A DNA stretch of 64,000 bases from an uncultured Eubacterium sp. (GTDB taxonomy: Bacteria > Bacillota > Clostridia > Oscillospirales > Acutalibacteraceae). Position numbers and translations under genes: made by a program. Location: assembly GCA_900539325.1 (NCBI GenBank), contig UQCC01000002.1:62001-126000 (forward strand), given 5' to 3'. Shown in pieces: positions 26,002 to 34,505 of this stretch (position 1 is the stretch's first letter; each line of letters starts with the position of its first letter). Below the pieces are notes generated by a model, which was not told the origin of the DNA, made no database searches, and saw nothing but the letters and a program-made list of their open reading frames with translations.

Positions 26002-27309
26002 CTAAAATTTTTCATTTGGAAAAATATCTTTTGCCTCATTCAAAGTTATTTCATTATTATCTGCATACATTTCACCTGTTCCGGTTATATTTATTTTTTG
26101 ACCGTTATTATAATATTGACAATAAGATATTGACATTCCATTCTCCAATCTTCCCGCAATATGACCGCAATAAACATCATCATTACCTATCTTACCCAAA
26201 TTATAACACGCTGTTACAATCTGATTTGCAATGCTTTCATTATCATTAATAACATTGCATCCACCGATTATACCACCGCTTGCTGCTTTTTCACACAATG
26301 AAGTTGTTGTAATTGCACCAAAATTACTACACGAATCAATTGTAGTGCTGCTTACATCCATTGCAAGTGTTCCGATTATACCACCTGTATTACAATCAGA
26401 TTTGATATTGCCTCTGTTAATACATTTTGTCAAGCTGACAGAACCGTAATACGCATATCCGGCAATACCTCCGGCACCGTTAACGCCTAAATAACTCAAT
26501 GATGAATCTGCATCATTTGAATACTTTTGCGAAACATTAATCATTGAATTATTTTCACATTCCGTCACTTTTAGTTCTTCAGAACTTGAACCGACAACAC
26601 CGCCTACCATCAGTGAACCGCCTTGAGCATTGTTTTTTGCTTCAACCACGATATTGTTTATACAATTACTTATTAGGGCATCATTTTTATTTTCATCAAT
26701 ATATACATATCCTATTATTCCACCTACACTTGCTTGACTGTTGTAAGTCTCACCGTTTGATTTATGCGTGTTTTTTCCTGATAGGACGCACTTAATATTA
26801 CCAGATACCTCACAACCAGATATAATTCCGCAACTGCTGTTTCCTATTGCCCCAATATAAGCACTCCAATCATCACCGTTATCTTCATTATAATCAATAT
26901 TTACATCTTTCATAATAACATTTTCTACATTTTCACAGTGTTTAAACAAACCACCCTGTGTTGATTTCAAATTTGAAATCACATGATAATTTCCGTTAAA
27001 TTCACCTCTGTTTGAAATACTTTCCCAATCTTCTATTTCTGACAAGTCCAAGTCAGCCATTAAAATATATTTTCCATATTCATTGTTTCCAGAATTAATT
27101 AAATCATCAACCGTATATATACCTATAAAACCACTTGGAACCTCTGTTAATTGATTACTTGATTGTTCATCATTTTCATTTGCATTATCAACTAATGATT
27201 CGGAAGTAACTTCACCGTTTACATCAGACTCAGAATTGTTATTTGCACAAGCAAAAAACAAAACACATAATAATGCAATTGATAAAAAAAGTGAAATAAA
27301 TTTTTTCAT
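26002..27309 (-). CDS. GLUG-repeat-like surface lipoprotein
   Basis: A 435 aa secreted protein. It has a lipoprotein signal (MKKFISLFLSIALLCVLFFAC, lipobox FFAC), a Ser/Asn/Glu-rich linker, then repeated beta-type units of the form VGGIIGYVY, VGGVVGSS, AGGIAGYAYYGSV, TGGIIGTLA, SGGIIGGC and CGHIAGRL, which resemble GLUG repeats of adhesin-type proteins. The ATG at 27309 follows GAGGAG. The codons are AT-rich compared with nrdG and gap on either side. It is read divergently from a small XRE repressor whose candidate operators overlap this gene's consensus promoter. Probably a regulated surface protein; no ligand can be named. Confidence 0.7.
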   Translation of the reverse strand: MKKFISLFLSIALLCVLFFACANNNSESDVNGEVTSESLVDNANENDEQSSNQLTEVPSGFIGIYTVDDLINSGNNEYGKYILMADLDLSEIEDWESISNRGEFNGNYHVISNLKSTQGGLFKHCENVENVIMKDVNIDYNEDNGDDWSAYIGAIGNSSCGIISGCEVSGNIKCVLSGKNTHKSNGETYNSQASVGGIIGYVYIDENKNDALISNCINNIVVEAKNNAQGGSLMVGGVVGSSSEELKVTECENNSMINVSQKYSNDADSSLSYLGVNGAGGIAGYAYYGSVSLTKCINRGNIKSDCNTGGIIGTLAMDVSSTTIDSCSNFGAITTTSLCEKAASGGIIGGCNVINDNESIANQIVTACYNLGKIGNDDVYCGHIAGRLENGMSISYCQYYNNGQKINITGTGEMYADNNEITLNEAKDIFPNEKF

Positions 27310-27341
27310 AATAATTCTCCTCATTTTTTACTACATTTTAT

Positions 27342-27370
27342 ATTATATCTGCATTACAGATAAATGTCAA
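27342..27370 (-). promoter_or_regulatory. consensus promoter of the GLUG lipoprotein gene
   Basis: Minus-strand TTGACA (27370-27365), 17-bp spacer, TATAAT (27347-27342): a perfect sigma-A promoter whose spacer is filled by operator 1. Confidence 0.85.
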
Positions 27371-27386
27371 TATCTGTATTAAAGAT
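27347..27386. promoter_or_regulatory. paired operators for the adjacent XRE regulator
   Basis: ATCTGCATTACAGAT (27347-27361) is an inverted repeat ATCTG/CAGAT, and ATCTGTATTAAAGAT (27372-27386) is a near copy spaced 25 bp away. The first occupies the spacer of the lipoprotein promoter and the second lies just beyond its -35 box. Binding would repress the lipoprotein and probably autoregulate the repressor. Confidence 0.65.
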
Positions 27387-27413
27387 AAATCATAATATAT
27401 ATGAGGTGATATT

Positions 27414-27629
27414 ATGATTTTTAATAATTTAAAAAATATTCGAGAAGATAATGATATTAAGCAACGACAAATAGCCGAAATACTTAATGTTTCACAAAAC
27501 ACATATTCACAATACGAAACAGGAGTTATCCCACTAACGGCAGAAACATTAATAAAACTTGCAGATTATTATAATGTCAGCGTTGATTATTTATTAGACA
27601 GAACAAGCAATCCAAAAGTTAATAACTAA
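27414..27629 (+). CDS. XRE-family helix-turn-helix repressor
   Basis: A 71 aa single-domain HTH_3 protein. NLKNIREDNDIKQRQIAEIL, then NVSQNTYSQYETGVIPLTA as the recognition region, then LADYYNVSVDYLLDR. GAGGTG precedes the ATG. It is divergent from the GLUG lipoprotein gene and most likely its repressor, acting on the two sites at 27347-27386. There is no effector domain, so the inducing signal is unknown. Confidence 0.88.
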   Translation: MIFNNLKNIREDNDIKQRQIAEILNVSQNTYSQYETGVIPLTAETLIKLADYYNVSVDYLLDRTSNPKVNN

Positions 27630-27658
27630 AAAACTCGGAGCAGATGCTCCGAGTTTTG
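27629..27658. terminator. bidirectional terminator between the XRE gene and gap
   Basis: Stem AACTCGGAGCA with TGCTCCGAGTT, 3-nt loop, T-run on the plus strand and TTTTTT on the minus strand, between convergent genes. Confidence 0.9.
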
Positions 27659-27682
27659 TTTTGGTTTGTTTTGGGTTATTAA

Positions 27683-28699
27683 TTAGCCAAGTTCTGAGAA
27701 GTACTTGATTGTTCTAACCATCTGTGATGTGTATGAGTTTTCGTTATCATACCATGAAACAACCTGAACTTCATATGTGTCATCAGCAACTTTAAGAACC
27801 ATTGTCTGAGTTGCATCGAAGAGTGAACCGTATCTCATACCAACGATATCTGAAGAAACGATTTCATCAGTGTTGTAACCGAATGATTCTGTAGATTCAG
27901 CCTTCATAGCTGCGTTGATAGCTTCAACAGTAACTTCCTTGTCTGTCTTGATAACAGCTGTAAGGATTGTTGTTGAACCTGTTGGAGTAGGAACTCTCTG
28001 AGCAGAACCGATAAGCTTGCCGTTGAGTTCAGGAATTACAAGACCGATTGCCTTTGCAGCACCTGTTGAGTTAGGTACGATGTTAACAGCAGCAGCTCTT
28101 GATCTTCTGAGGTCGCCCTTTCTCTGAGGACCGTCAAGAGTCATCTGATCGCCTGTGTAAGCGTGGATTGTGCACATGATACCGCTCTGGATTGGAGCAA
28201 AATCGTTGAGAGCCTTAGCCATAGGAGCAAGGCAGTTTGTTGTGCAAGATGCAGCAGAAATAACTGTATCTTCAGCTGTAAGTGTATCGTGGTTTACATT
28301 GTAAACGATTGTAGGAAGGTCGTTGCCTGCAGGAGCAGAAATAACTACCTTACGAGCACCTGCCTTAACGTGAGCAGAAGCCTTTTCCTTTGATGTGTAG
28401 AAACCTGTGCACTCAAGTACAACGTCTACGCCAAGTTCGCCCCAAGGAAGCTCTGAAGCGTCAGCCTTTGCATAAATCTTAATTTCCTTGCCGTCAACGA
28501 TGATTGAATCGTCAGTAGCTGAAACTGTATCAGCAAGAGCATACTTACCCTGTGATGAGTCATACTTCAAAAGATGAGCAAGCATCTTTGGGCTTGTAAG
28601 ATCGTTGATTGCAACAACTTCGTAACCTTCTGCGCCGAACATCTGGCGGAAAGCAAGACGACCGATACGGCCGAAACCATTAATAGCAACTTTTACCAT
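27683..28699 (-). CDS. gap: Glyceraldehyde-3-phosphate dehydrogenase
   Basis: Glycolytic NAD-dependent GAPDH (338 aa). GFGRIGRLAFRQ binds NAD, the catalytic cysteine is in SAASCTTNCLAP, and WYDNENSYTSQMVRT closes the protein. Codon use is strongly biased, as expected of a highly expressed gene. GGAGG precedes the ATG. A minus-strand promoter (TTGATT at 28789-28784, 17-bp spacer, TAAAAT at 28766-28761) lies upstream. Confidence 0.98.
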   Translation of the reverse strand: MVKVAINGFGRIGRLAFRQMFGAEGYEVVAINDLTSPKMLAHLLKYDSSQGKYALADTVSATDDSIIVDGKEIKIYAKADASELPWGELGVDVVLECTGFYTSKEKASAHVKAGARKVVISAPAGNDLPTIVYNVNHDTLTAEDTVISAASCTTNCLAPMAKALNDFAPIQSGIMCTIHAYTGDQMTLDGPQRKGDLRRSRAAAVNIVPNSTGAAKAIGLVIPELNGKLIGSAQRVPTPTGSTTILTAVIKTDKEVTVEAINAAMKAESTESFGYNTDEIVSSDIVGMRYGSLFDATQTMVLKVADDTYEVQVVSWYDNENSYTSQMVRTIKYFSELG

Positions 28700-28847
28700 T
28701 GGATTATACCTCCGAAAATTAAATTAATTAAATAAATTGCTTTATTTTATTGCACTATTTATTTTATACTGTTTATTCCCAATAATCAAGTGAAAATATG
28801 ATTTTTTACAGATTATACAAAAACAATCTATATACCCCACATATATT

Positions 28848-28865
28848 ATGTTAATTTTGTAACAA
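28848..28865. promoter_or_regulatory. weak Rex-like site upstream of gap
   Basis: On the minus strand TTGTTACAAAATTAACAT matches 16 of 18 positions of TTGTTAANNNNTTAACAA. It lies about 60 bp upstream of the assigned gap -35 box, an awkward position for repression. Candidate only. Confidence 0.3.
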
Positions 28866-28924
28866 TCTGCAAAATTTTGGCGATATTTTAACTGAATTGC
28901 AAGCCGTGTCGCCACAATTTCCGC

Positions 28925-29968
28925 CTAACCTATTATATAATTTATTATTGTGTTGGAAACGAGCATACCTTTTGGGGTCAATGCAATTCGCTCGCCGAGG
29001 TCGGCAACATATCCCATTTTGACAAGTTCGGTGCAATCTCGGTCAACAAGCGATTTGTCAATTCCCTTTGCAAGGCGAAGTCCGAGCATAATTTGTTCCT
29101 CTTTGTCGCCGCCCGTGCCGTCATTGATTTTGTTCCACTCACGGTCATAAAAAAATCTTTTACCGCCCCAAAAGCTGTGAGCCGACTTGCCGATACCGAT
29201 GTACGGGGTCAAAATCCAATATTTCGTGTTGTGCCTACTCTCAAATCCCGGAACGGCAAAATTGCTGATTTCGTACTGCTTAATACCGAAAGAAGCCAGC
29301 GTTTCAACGGTTTTAAGATACATTTCGCCCACCGTGTCGTCATCGGGCAATACAAGTCGGTCACGCATTTGATAGAACTTTGTACCTTCCTCGATTTTAA
29401 GCATATATGCCGACACATGAGGCACGCCCATACTTTTGATAAAATCAAACGAATAATCAAGCGAAGCGAGCGTTTGCTTAGGAGTACCGAGCATAAGGTC
29501 AAGACTGATGTTTTCTATCCCCGACTGCCTTGCATAATTTATCGTGCGTTCAACCTCATTCCTGCCTGCCGCTCTACCGAGAGCAAAGCGTTCGCTGTCA
29601 ACCGCACTTTGCATACCGAGGCTTATGCGATTAACGCCGTACGAAGCGTATTTTTTGAAATCTTCGGACAAATCCTTGCTCGGATTACATTCCACAGTGA
29701 TTTCCGCATCATCGGATATATCAAACTGTTTTCTTGCACAGTCAAGGATTTTACCGATTAGTTCGGGCGGCAAAATGCTCGGAGTGCCGCCACCGAAATA
29801 AACAGTATCAAAGACACCTTGATACTGCTTAATTTCATTACATATTTCTTGAACATATTGCCGTGCAGACGCTTCGTCAAACTTCACGCTGTAAAAATCG
29901 CAATACGGACACTTGTTTTTGCAAAACGGAATGTGAAAATACAATCCCGACTCGCTCATATCTTTCAC
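28925..29968 (-). CDS. hemW: Heme chaperone HemW / oxygen-independent coproporphyrinogen oxidase-like radical SAM protein
   Basis: A 347 aa radical SAM protein. YFHIPFCKNKCPYCDFYS carries CxxxCxxC followed by the extra cysteine-aromatic context of HemN/HemW, then FGGGTPS, ECNPSKD, NRISLGMQS and YEISNFAVPG. HemW-type proteins lack the N-terminal helix of true HemN and act as heme chaperones. No heme synthesis gene is nearby. The GTG at 29968 and an ATG three codons later are both possible starts; the upstream context favours neither strongly. Confidence 0.85.
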   Translation of the reverse strand: MKDMSESGLYFHIPFCKNKCPYCDFYSVKFDEASARQYVQEICNEIKQYQGVFDTVYFGGGTPSILPPELIGKILDCARKQFDISDDAEITVECNPSKDLSEDFKKYASYGVNRISLGMQSAVDSERFALGRAAGRNEVERTINYARQSGIENISLDLMLGTPKQTLASLDYSFDFIKSMGVPHVSAYMLKIEEGTKFYQMRDRLVLPDDDTVGEMYLKTVETLASFGIKQYEISNFAVPGFESRHNTKYWILTPYIGIGKSAHSFWGGKRFFYDREWNKINDGTGGDKEEQIMLGLRLAKGIDKSLVDRDCTELVKMGYVADLGERIALTPKGMLVSNTIINYIIG

Positions 29969-30020
29969 TTCTTTAACTTTATAAATCTATATCTTAATAT
30001 TATCAGTTTTAAAAAATATG

Positions 30021-30278
30021 TCAACAACAATATTCATCAAAATATACCAATAAACGCTCCGGACTTACATTAAGACATTTACAAAAACAGGCAAACTCAT
30101 AATCGGTAACCTGCCTTTGATTCTTTTCGATTTTACTTATCATTTGCTGGTCAATATTTACATTCATAGTTTGCATTTTTGCAGCCAAATCACTTTGGGT
30201 TATATTTTTTTCGATTCTTATTTCATAAAGACTTTTTCCTATAATATTTTTATTTCCGTTATAAGTTATTTGCTTCAT
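30021..30278 (-). CDS. XRE-family helix-turn-helix repressor (second switch)
   Basis: An 85 aa HTH protein: IGKSLYEIRIEKNITQSDLAAKM, then NIDQQMISKIEKNQRQVTDYEFACFCKCLNVSPERLL. GGTGAT precedes the ATG. It is divergent from a membrane-protein gene, and two identical-pattern operators (30290-30306, 30336-30352) bracket that gene's consensus promoter. Composition is AT-rich like the first XRE switch. The protein ends Cys-Cys, and there is no effector domain. Confidence 0.85.
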   Translation of the reverse strand: MKQITYNGNKNIIGKSLYEIRIEKNITQSDLAAKMQTMNVNIDQQMISKIEKNQRQVTDYEFACFCKCLNVSPERLLVYFDEYCC

Positions 30279-30289
30279 ATTATCACCGA

Positions 30290-30352
30290 TACGTCATATT
30301 AACGTATTGACAATATCACAAATTCATTGTATAATTACGTCACATTAACGTA
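30290..30352. promoter_or_regulatory. operator pair bracketing a consensus promoter
   Basis: TACGTCATATTAACGTA (30290-30306) and TACGTCACATTAACGTA (30336-30352) differ by one base and contain the inverted repeat TACGT/ACGTA. Between them lies TTGACA (30307-30312), a 17-bp spacer and TATAAT (30330-30335), a perfect promoter for the plus-strand membrane gene. Occupancy of either site should block RNA polymerase. Confidence 0.75.
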
Positions 30353-30369
30353 TAGAGGAGGTGAACAAT

Positions 30370-30935
30370 ATGAATTTTGTAGTTTTTTTGTATTTGATAT
30401 AGGTTTTATAATAGCAATTATTGCAATTTTCGGATTGATGCTCGCCAAAGGAATTACCGAAGTTGTAACTATGATTTTAGCGCATTATGTTCCGATAATG
30501 AAAACTATGATTATTATCTCTATAATAGTAGCAATTATAATCGGAATATACGAAGCCCACGAATTTGAAGAACATAAACCCGGCAAAATTTTATCCGCTG
30601 TTTCAAATTCAATATATAACGCTTTATATATTCATCCGGTAATATTATTAACTACACACGGAGCACTAAAATTTCTTGACTGGTTCTCGGACGGTTTTGG
30701 AGTTGCTACGATGATATTCTTTGGATTCTTAATCTTAATTATTTATGCAATAATAATAACATTGATACTCATAATAGGCTTAGGCGCACCGATATTAATC
30801 AAAATATTTATATTGTCATTAGATAGCCCTGTAAGCAAATTATTACTGATTATTGCCGGACTGGGAATTGCTTTTGTATATTATCTTATATTGAAAAAAG
30901 AGCCTACATATCCTTTTATAACAGAATTCGTTTAA
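30370..30935 (+). pseudogene. Membrane protein gene with a one-base frameshift at a T7 run
   Basis: AGAGGAGGTG lies a few bases before the ATG at 30370, but that frame reads MNFVVFLYLI and stops. Adding one T to the T7 run at 30383-30389 gives MNFVVFFVFDIGFII and joins exactly the long frame that continues to 30935. The intact product would have about 189 residues with five to six membrane helices and no recognisable family. The longer frame cannot start upstream because the promoter (-10 at 30330-30335) is too close. This may be a true lesion, a phase-variable tract, slippage during expression, or a sequencing error. Confidence 0.65.
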
Positions 30936-30973
30936 CAAAAAACAGTAGAAGTTTTGAACCTCTACTGTTTTTA
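30936..30973. terminator. bidirectional terminator before typA end
   Basis: Stem AAACAGTAGA with TCTACTGTTT, A-run and T-run on the two sides, between the convergent membrane gene and typA. Confidence 0.85.
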
Positions 30974-30976
30974 TTA

Positions 30977-32809
30977 TTATTTTCTTGCCCTTGATTCAGC
31001 CTTTAATCTGAGTTCCTTGCTGAGAATTGTTTTACGCAAACGAATTGACTTTGGAGTAACCTCAAGAAGTTCATCATCTGCCAAGAATTCCATACTCTGT
31101 TCAAGCGAAAGAGTGGTTGGCGGAACAAGCTTGAGTGCTTCGTCCGAACCGCTTGCACGGGTGTTTGTAACATGCTTTTTCTTGCAAACATTGCATACAA
31201 TATCCTCGTCCTTTGCACATTCGCCGACAATCATACCCTCATAAACATCAACGCCCGGACCTACAAACAAACGACCTCTGTCCTGTGTGTTCCAAAGACC
31301 GTAGCCTGTTGTTGTGCCGGTTTCGTGAACTACGATTGAACCACGGCTTCTTGTTTCAATATCGCCGTGCCATTCTTCATAACCTGCAAAAAGCTGGTTC
31401 ATAATACCGTTGCCGTTAGTATCGGTCAAAAATTCGCTTCTGTAACCGATAAGACCTCTTGCCGGAATTTTGATTTCCATATGAGTCATACCCGTAGGGC
31501 GGGTATCCATATTAATCATTTCGCCCTTGCGTGAGCAAAGTTTTGTCATAACGGCACCGACATATTCCTCCGGCACCTCAATAATAGCTGTTTCCATAGG
31601 TTCAAGCACCTTGCCGTTGGCATCTGTCTTTGTGATAACCTGCGGACGGGAAACCTGGAATTCGTAATTTTCTCTTCTCATAGTTTCTATGAGGATTGAA
31701 AGGTGAAGCTCGCCTCTGCCCGAAACCTTGAAAGTATCCATAGAATCTGTTTCTTCAACACGCATGGAAACATTGGTTTCAACCTCTTTGAAAAGTCTGT
31801 CACGCAAATTACGGGAAGTTACATATTTGCCCTCTCTGCCTGCAAACGGTGAATCGTTAACGATAAAGTTCATGCTGATTGTAGGCTCATCAATCTTAAC
31901 AAACGGAAGCGGTTCGATATGTTCAGGGTCGCAAGCGGTTTCGCCGATATTAAGGTCGGCAATGCCGGCAACGGAAACAAGGTCGCCGAATTCGGCACTG
32001 TCACAGGCAACTCTTTTAAGTCCCTCAAACTGGTACATTTTTGAAAACTTTACATTTTCCTGTGTTCCGTCCTGACGGCAAAGAACATAAGGAGTGTTGA
32101 CATTGATTGTGCCTCTTTCAACTCTGCCGACACCGATTCTGCCTACATAATCGTCATATTCAAGCGATGAGAACAAAATCTGTGCAGGACCGTCAGGGTC
32201 GCCTACAGGTGACGGAATGTATTTCAAAATAGCATCCAAAAGCGGACGCATATCGCCCTCACGAACATTAGGGTCAAGTGACGAATAGCCGTCCCTTGCC
32301 GAAGCATAAACAACAGGAAAATCAATTTGGTCATCGTCTGCGCCAAGCTCGATGAAAAGGTCGAGAACCTCGTCAATAACCTCTTCGGGTCTTGCACCGT
32401 CACGGTCAATCTTATTAACAACAACAAGCGGAGTTTTATGTAAACCGAGTGCCTTTTTGAGTACAAAACGGGTTTGAGGCATACAGCCCTCAAATGCGTC
32501 AACTACAAGCAAAACACCGTCTACCATAGTAAGAATACGCTCAACCTCGCCGCCGAAATCAGCGTGTCCCGGGGTATCAACGATATTAATCTTTGTGTTT
32601 TTGTAATGGATTGATGTATTTTTTGAAAGGATTGTAATGCCTCTTTCTTTTTCAAGGTCGTTTGAGTCCATTACTCTTTCCTGAACAACCTCGTTGTCAC
32701 GGAAAATACCGCTTTGATGAAGCATTTCATCTACAAGAGTGGTTTTGCCATGGTCAACGTGAGCAATAATCGCAATGTTTTTTATATCTTTTCTTTCTTC
32801 TTTTGCCAC
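30977..32809 (-). CDS. typA: Ribosome-binding GTPase TypA/BipA
   Basis: Translational GTPase of the EF-G/LepA class that assists 50S assembly and growth under stress. AIIAHVDHGKTTLVDEM (P-loop), RGITILSK (switch I), DTPGHADFGGE (switch II) and NKIDRDGA are present, with the typical C-terminal GLIGYRSEFLTDT block. An in-frame ATG 24 codons upstream would add a non-homologous leader. The GTG at 32809 follows AAGAAGG by seven bases and gives 610 aa, the normal family length. It lies 13 bases after glnS. Confidence 0.95.
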   Translation of the reverse strand: MAKEERKDIKNIAIIAHVDHGKTTLVDEMLHQSGIFRDNEVVQERVMDSNDLEKERGITILSKNTSIHYKNTKINIVDTPGHADFGGEVERILTMVDGVLLVVDAFEGCMPQTRFVLKKALGLHKTPLVVVNKIDRDGARPEEVIDEVLDLFIELGADDDQIDFPVVYASARDGYSSLDPNVREGDMRPLLDAILKYIPSPVGDPDGPAQILFSSLEYDDYVGRIGVGRVERGTINVNTPYVLCRQDGTQENVKFSKMYQFEGLKRVACDSAEFGDLVSVAGIADLNIGETACDPEHIEPLPFVKIDEPTISMNFIVNDSPFAGREGKYVTSRNLRDRLFKEVETNVSMRVEETDSMDTFKVSGRGELHLSILIETMRRENYEFQVSRPQVITKTDANGKVLEPMETAIIEVPEEYVGAVMTKLCSRKGEMINMDTRPTGMTHMEIKIPARGLIGYRSEFLTDTNGNGIMNQLFAGYEEWHGDIETRSRGSIVVHETGTTTGYGLWNTQDRGRLFVGPGVDVYEGMIVGECAKDEDIVCNVCKKKHVTNTRASGSDEALKLVPPTTLSLEQSMEFLADDELLEVTPKSIRLRKTILSKELRLKAESRARK

Positions 32810-32822
32810 AATAATGCCTTCT

Positions 32823-34505
32823 TTACTTCTTTTTATTAAAGCTGTCCCTAAGCTGAACTGTTCTGTTAAACACAAGTGCACCCGGCTTGCTGTCCTGATC
32901 GGTGCAGAAATATGCGTTTCTCATAAACTGGAATCTGTCGCCCGGCTGTGTGTCTGCAAGTGCCTTTTCAACATAAGCGGTTCTGATTTCAAGCGAATTA
33001 GGATTGAGGTTATCCTCAAACGAGCCAACGCCCTCTTCATCGCTCGGATTTTCAACATCAAACAAACGGTCGTAAAGTCTGACTTGTGCAGTGTTGCAAT
33101 CGTTTGCATATACCCAATGGATTGTACCCCTTACCTTTCTTCCGTCCGGTGTGTCACCGCCGAAAGTTTCAGGGTCGTATGTTGCGTGAACTGCAACAAC
33201 CTCGCCGTTTTCGTCCAAATCATAACCTGTACAGGTTACGCAATAAGCCTTGTAAAGTCTAACCTCATTGCCGACAAACAAACGGCGGTACTTGCTGATA
33301 GGTTCAATCATAAAGTCGTTTTTCTCAATCCAAAGTTCTTTGCCGAAAGGAATTGTACGCTTGCCGAATTCCTCGTGGTCCGGATGATATTCAACCTCAA
33401 GTTCTTCAACCTTGTCATCGGGATAATTGTCAATAATAAGTTTAAGCGGGTCAACAACAGCCATTGCTCTCTTTGCATTTTTGTTGAGACTGTCACGAAC
33501 ACAGCTTTCGAGCATTGCAAAATCAATTACGCTGTAAGCCTTTGAAACGCCGATTTTTTCGCAAAAATCACGGATAGCATCGGCAGGATAACCACGGCGA
33601 CGCATACCGCTGATGGTAGCCATTCTCGGGTCGTTCCAACCGTCTACGATGCCGTCCTGAACAAGCTTTAAGCACTTTCTCTTTGAAGTGAGGGTGTAGT
33701 TAAGGTTCATTCTTGCAAACTCAATCTGTCTTGGCTTTTCTCCCTCAACACAGTTATCGCAAACCCAATCATAAAGCGGTCTGTGATTTTCAAATTCCAA
33801 TGAGCAAAGCGAGTGTGTTACCTTTTCGCAAGCGTCCGAAAGAGGATGAGCAAAGTCATACATAGGATAAACGCACCACTTGTCACCTGTTCTGTGATGA
33901 TGTGCATACATAATGCGGTAAATAATCGGGTCACGCATATTCATATTCGGTGACGCCATATCAATCTTTGCACGAAGCACCTTTGAGCCTGCCTCAAATT
34001 CGCCGTCGGTCATTCTTTGGAACAAATCAAGACTTTCTTCAATAGGTCTGTCACGGTAAGGGCTGTTTTTGCCCGGCTCGGTAAGAGTGCCTCTCATCTC
34101 TCTGATTTCGTCTGCCGATGATTCATCAACATAAGCAAGACCTTTTTTGATGAGTTTAACCGCACATTCATAGATATAATCAAAATAGTCGGAAGCAAAA
34201 TACATATTATCCCAATCAAATCCGAGCCACTTGATGTCCTCTTTGATTGACTCTACATATTCTGTGTCTTCTTTAATCGGGTTTGTGTCGTCCATACGGA
34301 GATTGCAAACACCGTTGTACTTGTTTTTTACACCGAAATTTATGCAAATAGCCTTTGCATGACCGATGTGGAGATAACCGTTAGGCTCCGGAGGGAATCT
34401 TGTTTGAACACGGGAATACACTCCCTCTTTTAAATCTTCATCAATAAAATCGTGGATGAAGTTTTGAGTTACGGTTTCCTCGTCTTTGATTTCATCAACT
34501 GCCAT
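32823..34505 (-). CDS. glnS: Glutaminyl-tRNA synthetase
   Basis: Class Ic synthetase charging tRNA-Gln directly (560 aa). RFPPEPNGYLHIGHAKA contains the HIGH motif, NLRMDDTNP is typical, and TLTSKRKCL takes the KMSKS place. The C-terminal anticodon-binding beta-barrels are complete. The start ATG directly follows the gltX stop, and AAGGAGG for it lies inside gltX. GlnRS is not universal in Firmicutes, many of which use the amidotransferase GatCAB; its presence suggests a specific lineage. Confidence 0.95.
   Translation of the reverse strand: MAVDEIKDEETVTQNFIHDFIDEDLKEGVYSRVQTRFPPEPNGYLHIGHAKAICINFGVKNKYNGVCNLRMDDTNPIKEDTEYVESIKEDIKWLGFDWDNMYFASDYFDYIYECAVKLIKKGLAYVDESSADEIREMRGTLTEPGKNSPYRDRPIEESLDLFQRMTDGEFEAGSKVLRAKIDMASPNMNMRDPIIYRIMYAHHHRTGDKWCVYPMYDFAHPLSDACEKVTHSLCSLEFENHRPLYDWVCDNCVEGEKPRQIEFARMNLNYTLTSKRKCLKLVQDGIVDGWNDPRMATISGMRRRGYPADAIRDFCEKIGVSKAYSVIDFAMLESCVRDSLNKNAKRAMAVVDPLKLIIDNYPDDKVEELEVEYHPDHEEFGKRTIPFGKELWIEKNDFMIEPISKYRRLFVGNEVRLYKAYCVTCTGYDLDENGEVVAVHATYDPETFGGDTPDGRKVRGTIHWVYANDCNTAQVRLYDRLFDVENPSDEEGVGSFEDNLNPNSLEIRTAYVEKALADTQPGDRFQFMRNAYFCTDQDSKPGALVFNRTVQLRDSFNKKK

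Noticed and set aside
30327..30369. Upstream TTG start for the switch-2 membrane protein
   Set aside because: The TTG overlaps the -10 region of the gene's own consensus promoter, so it would not be on the transcript.
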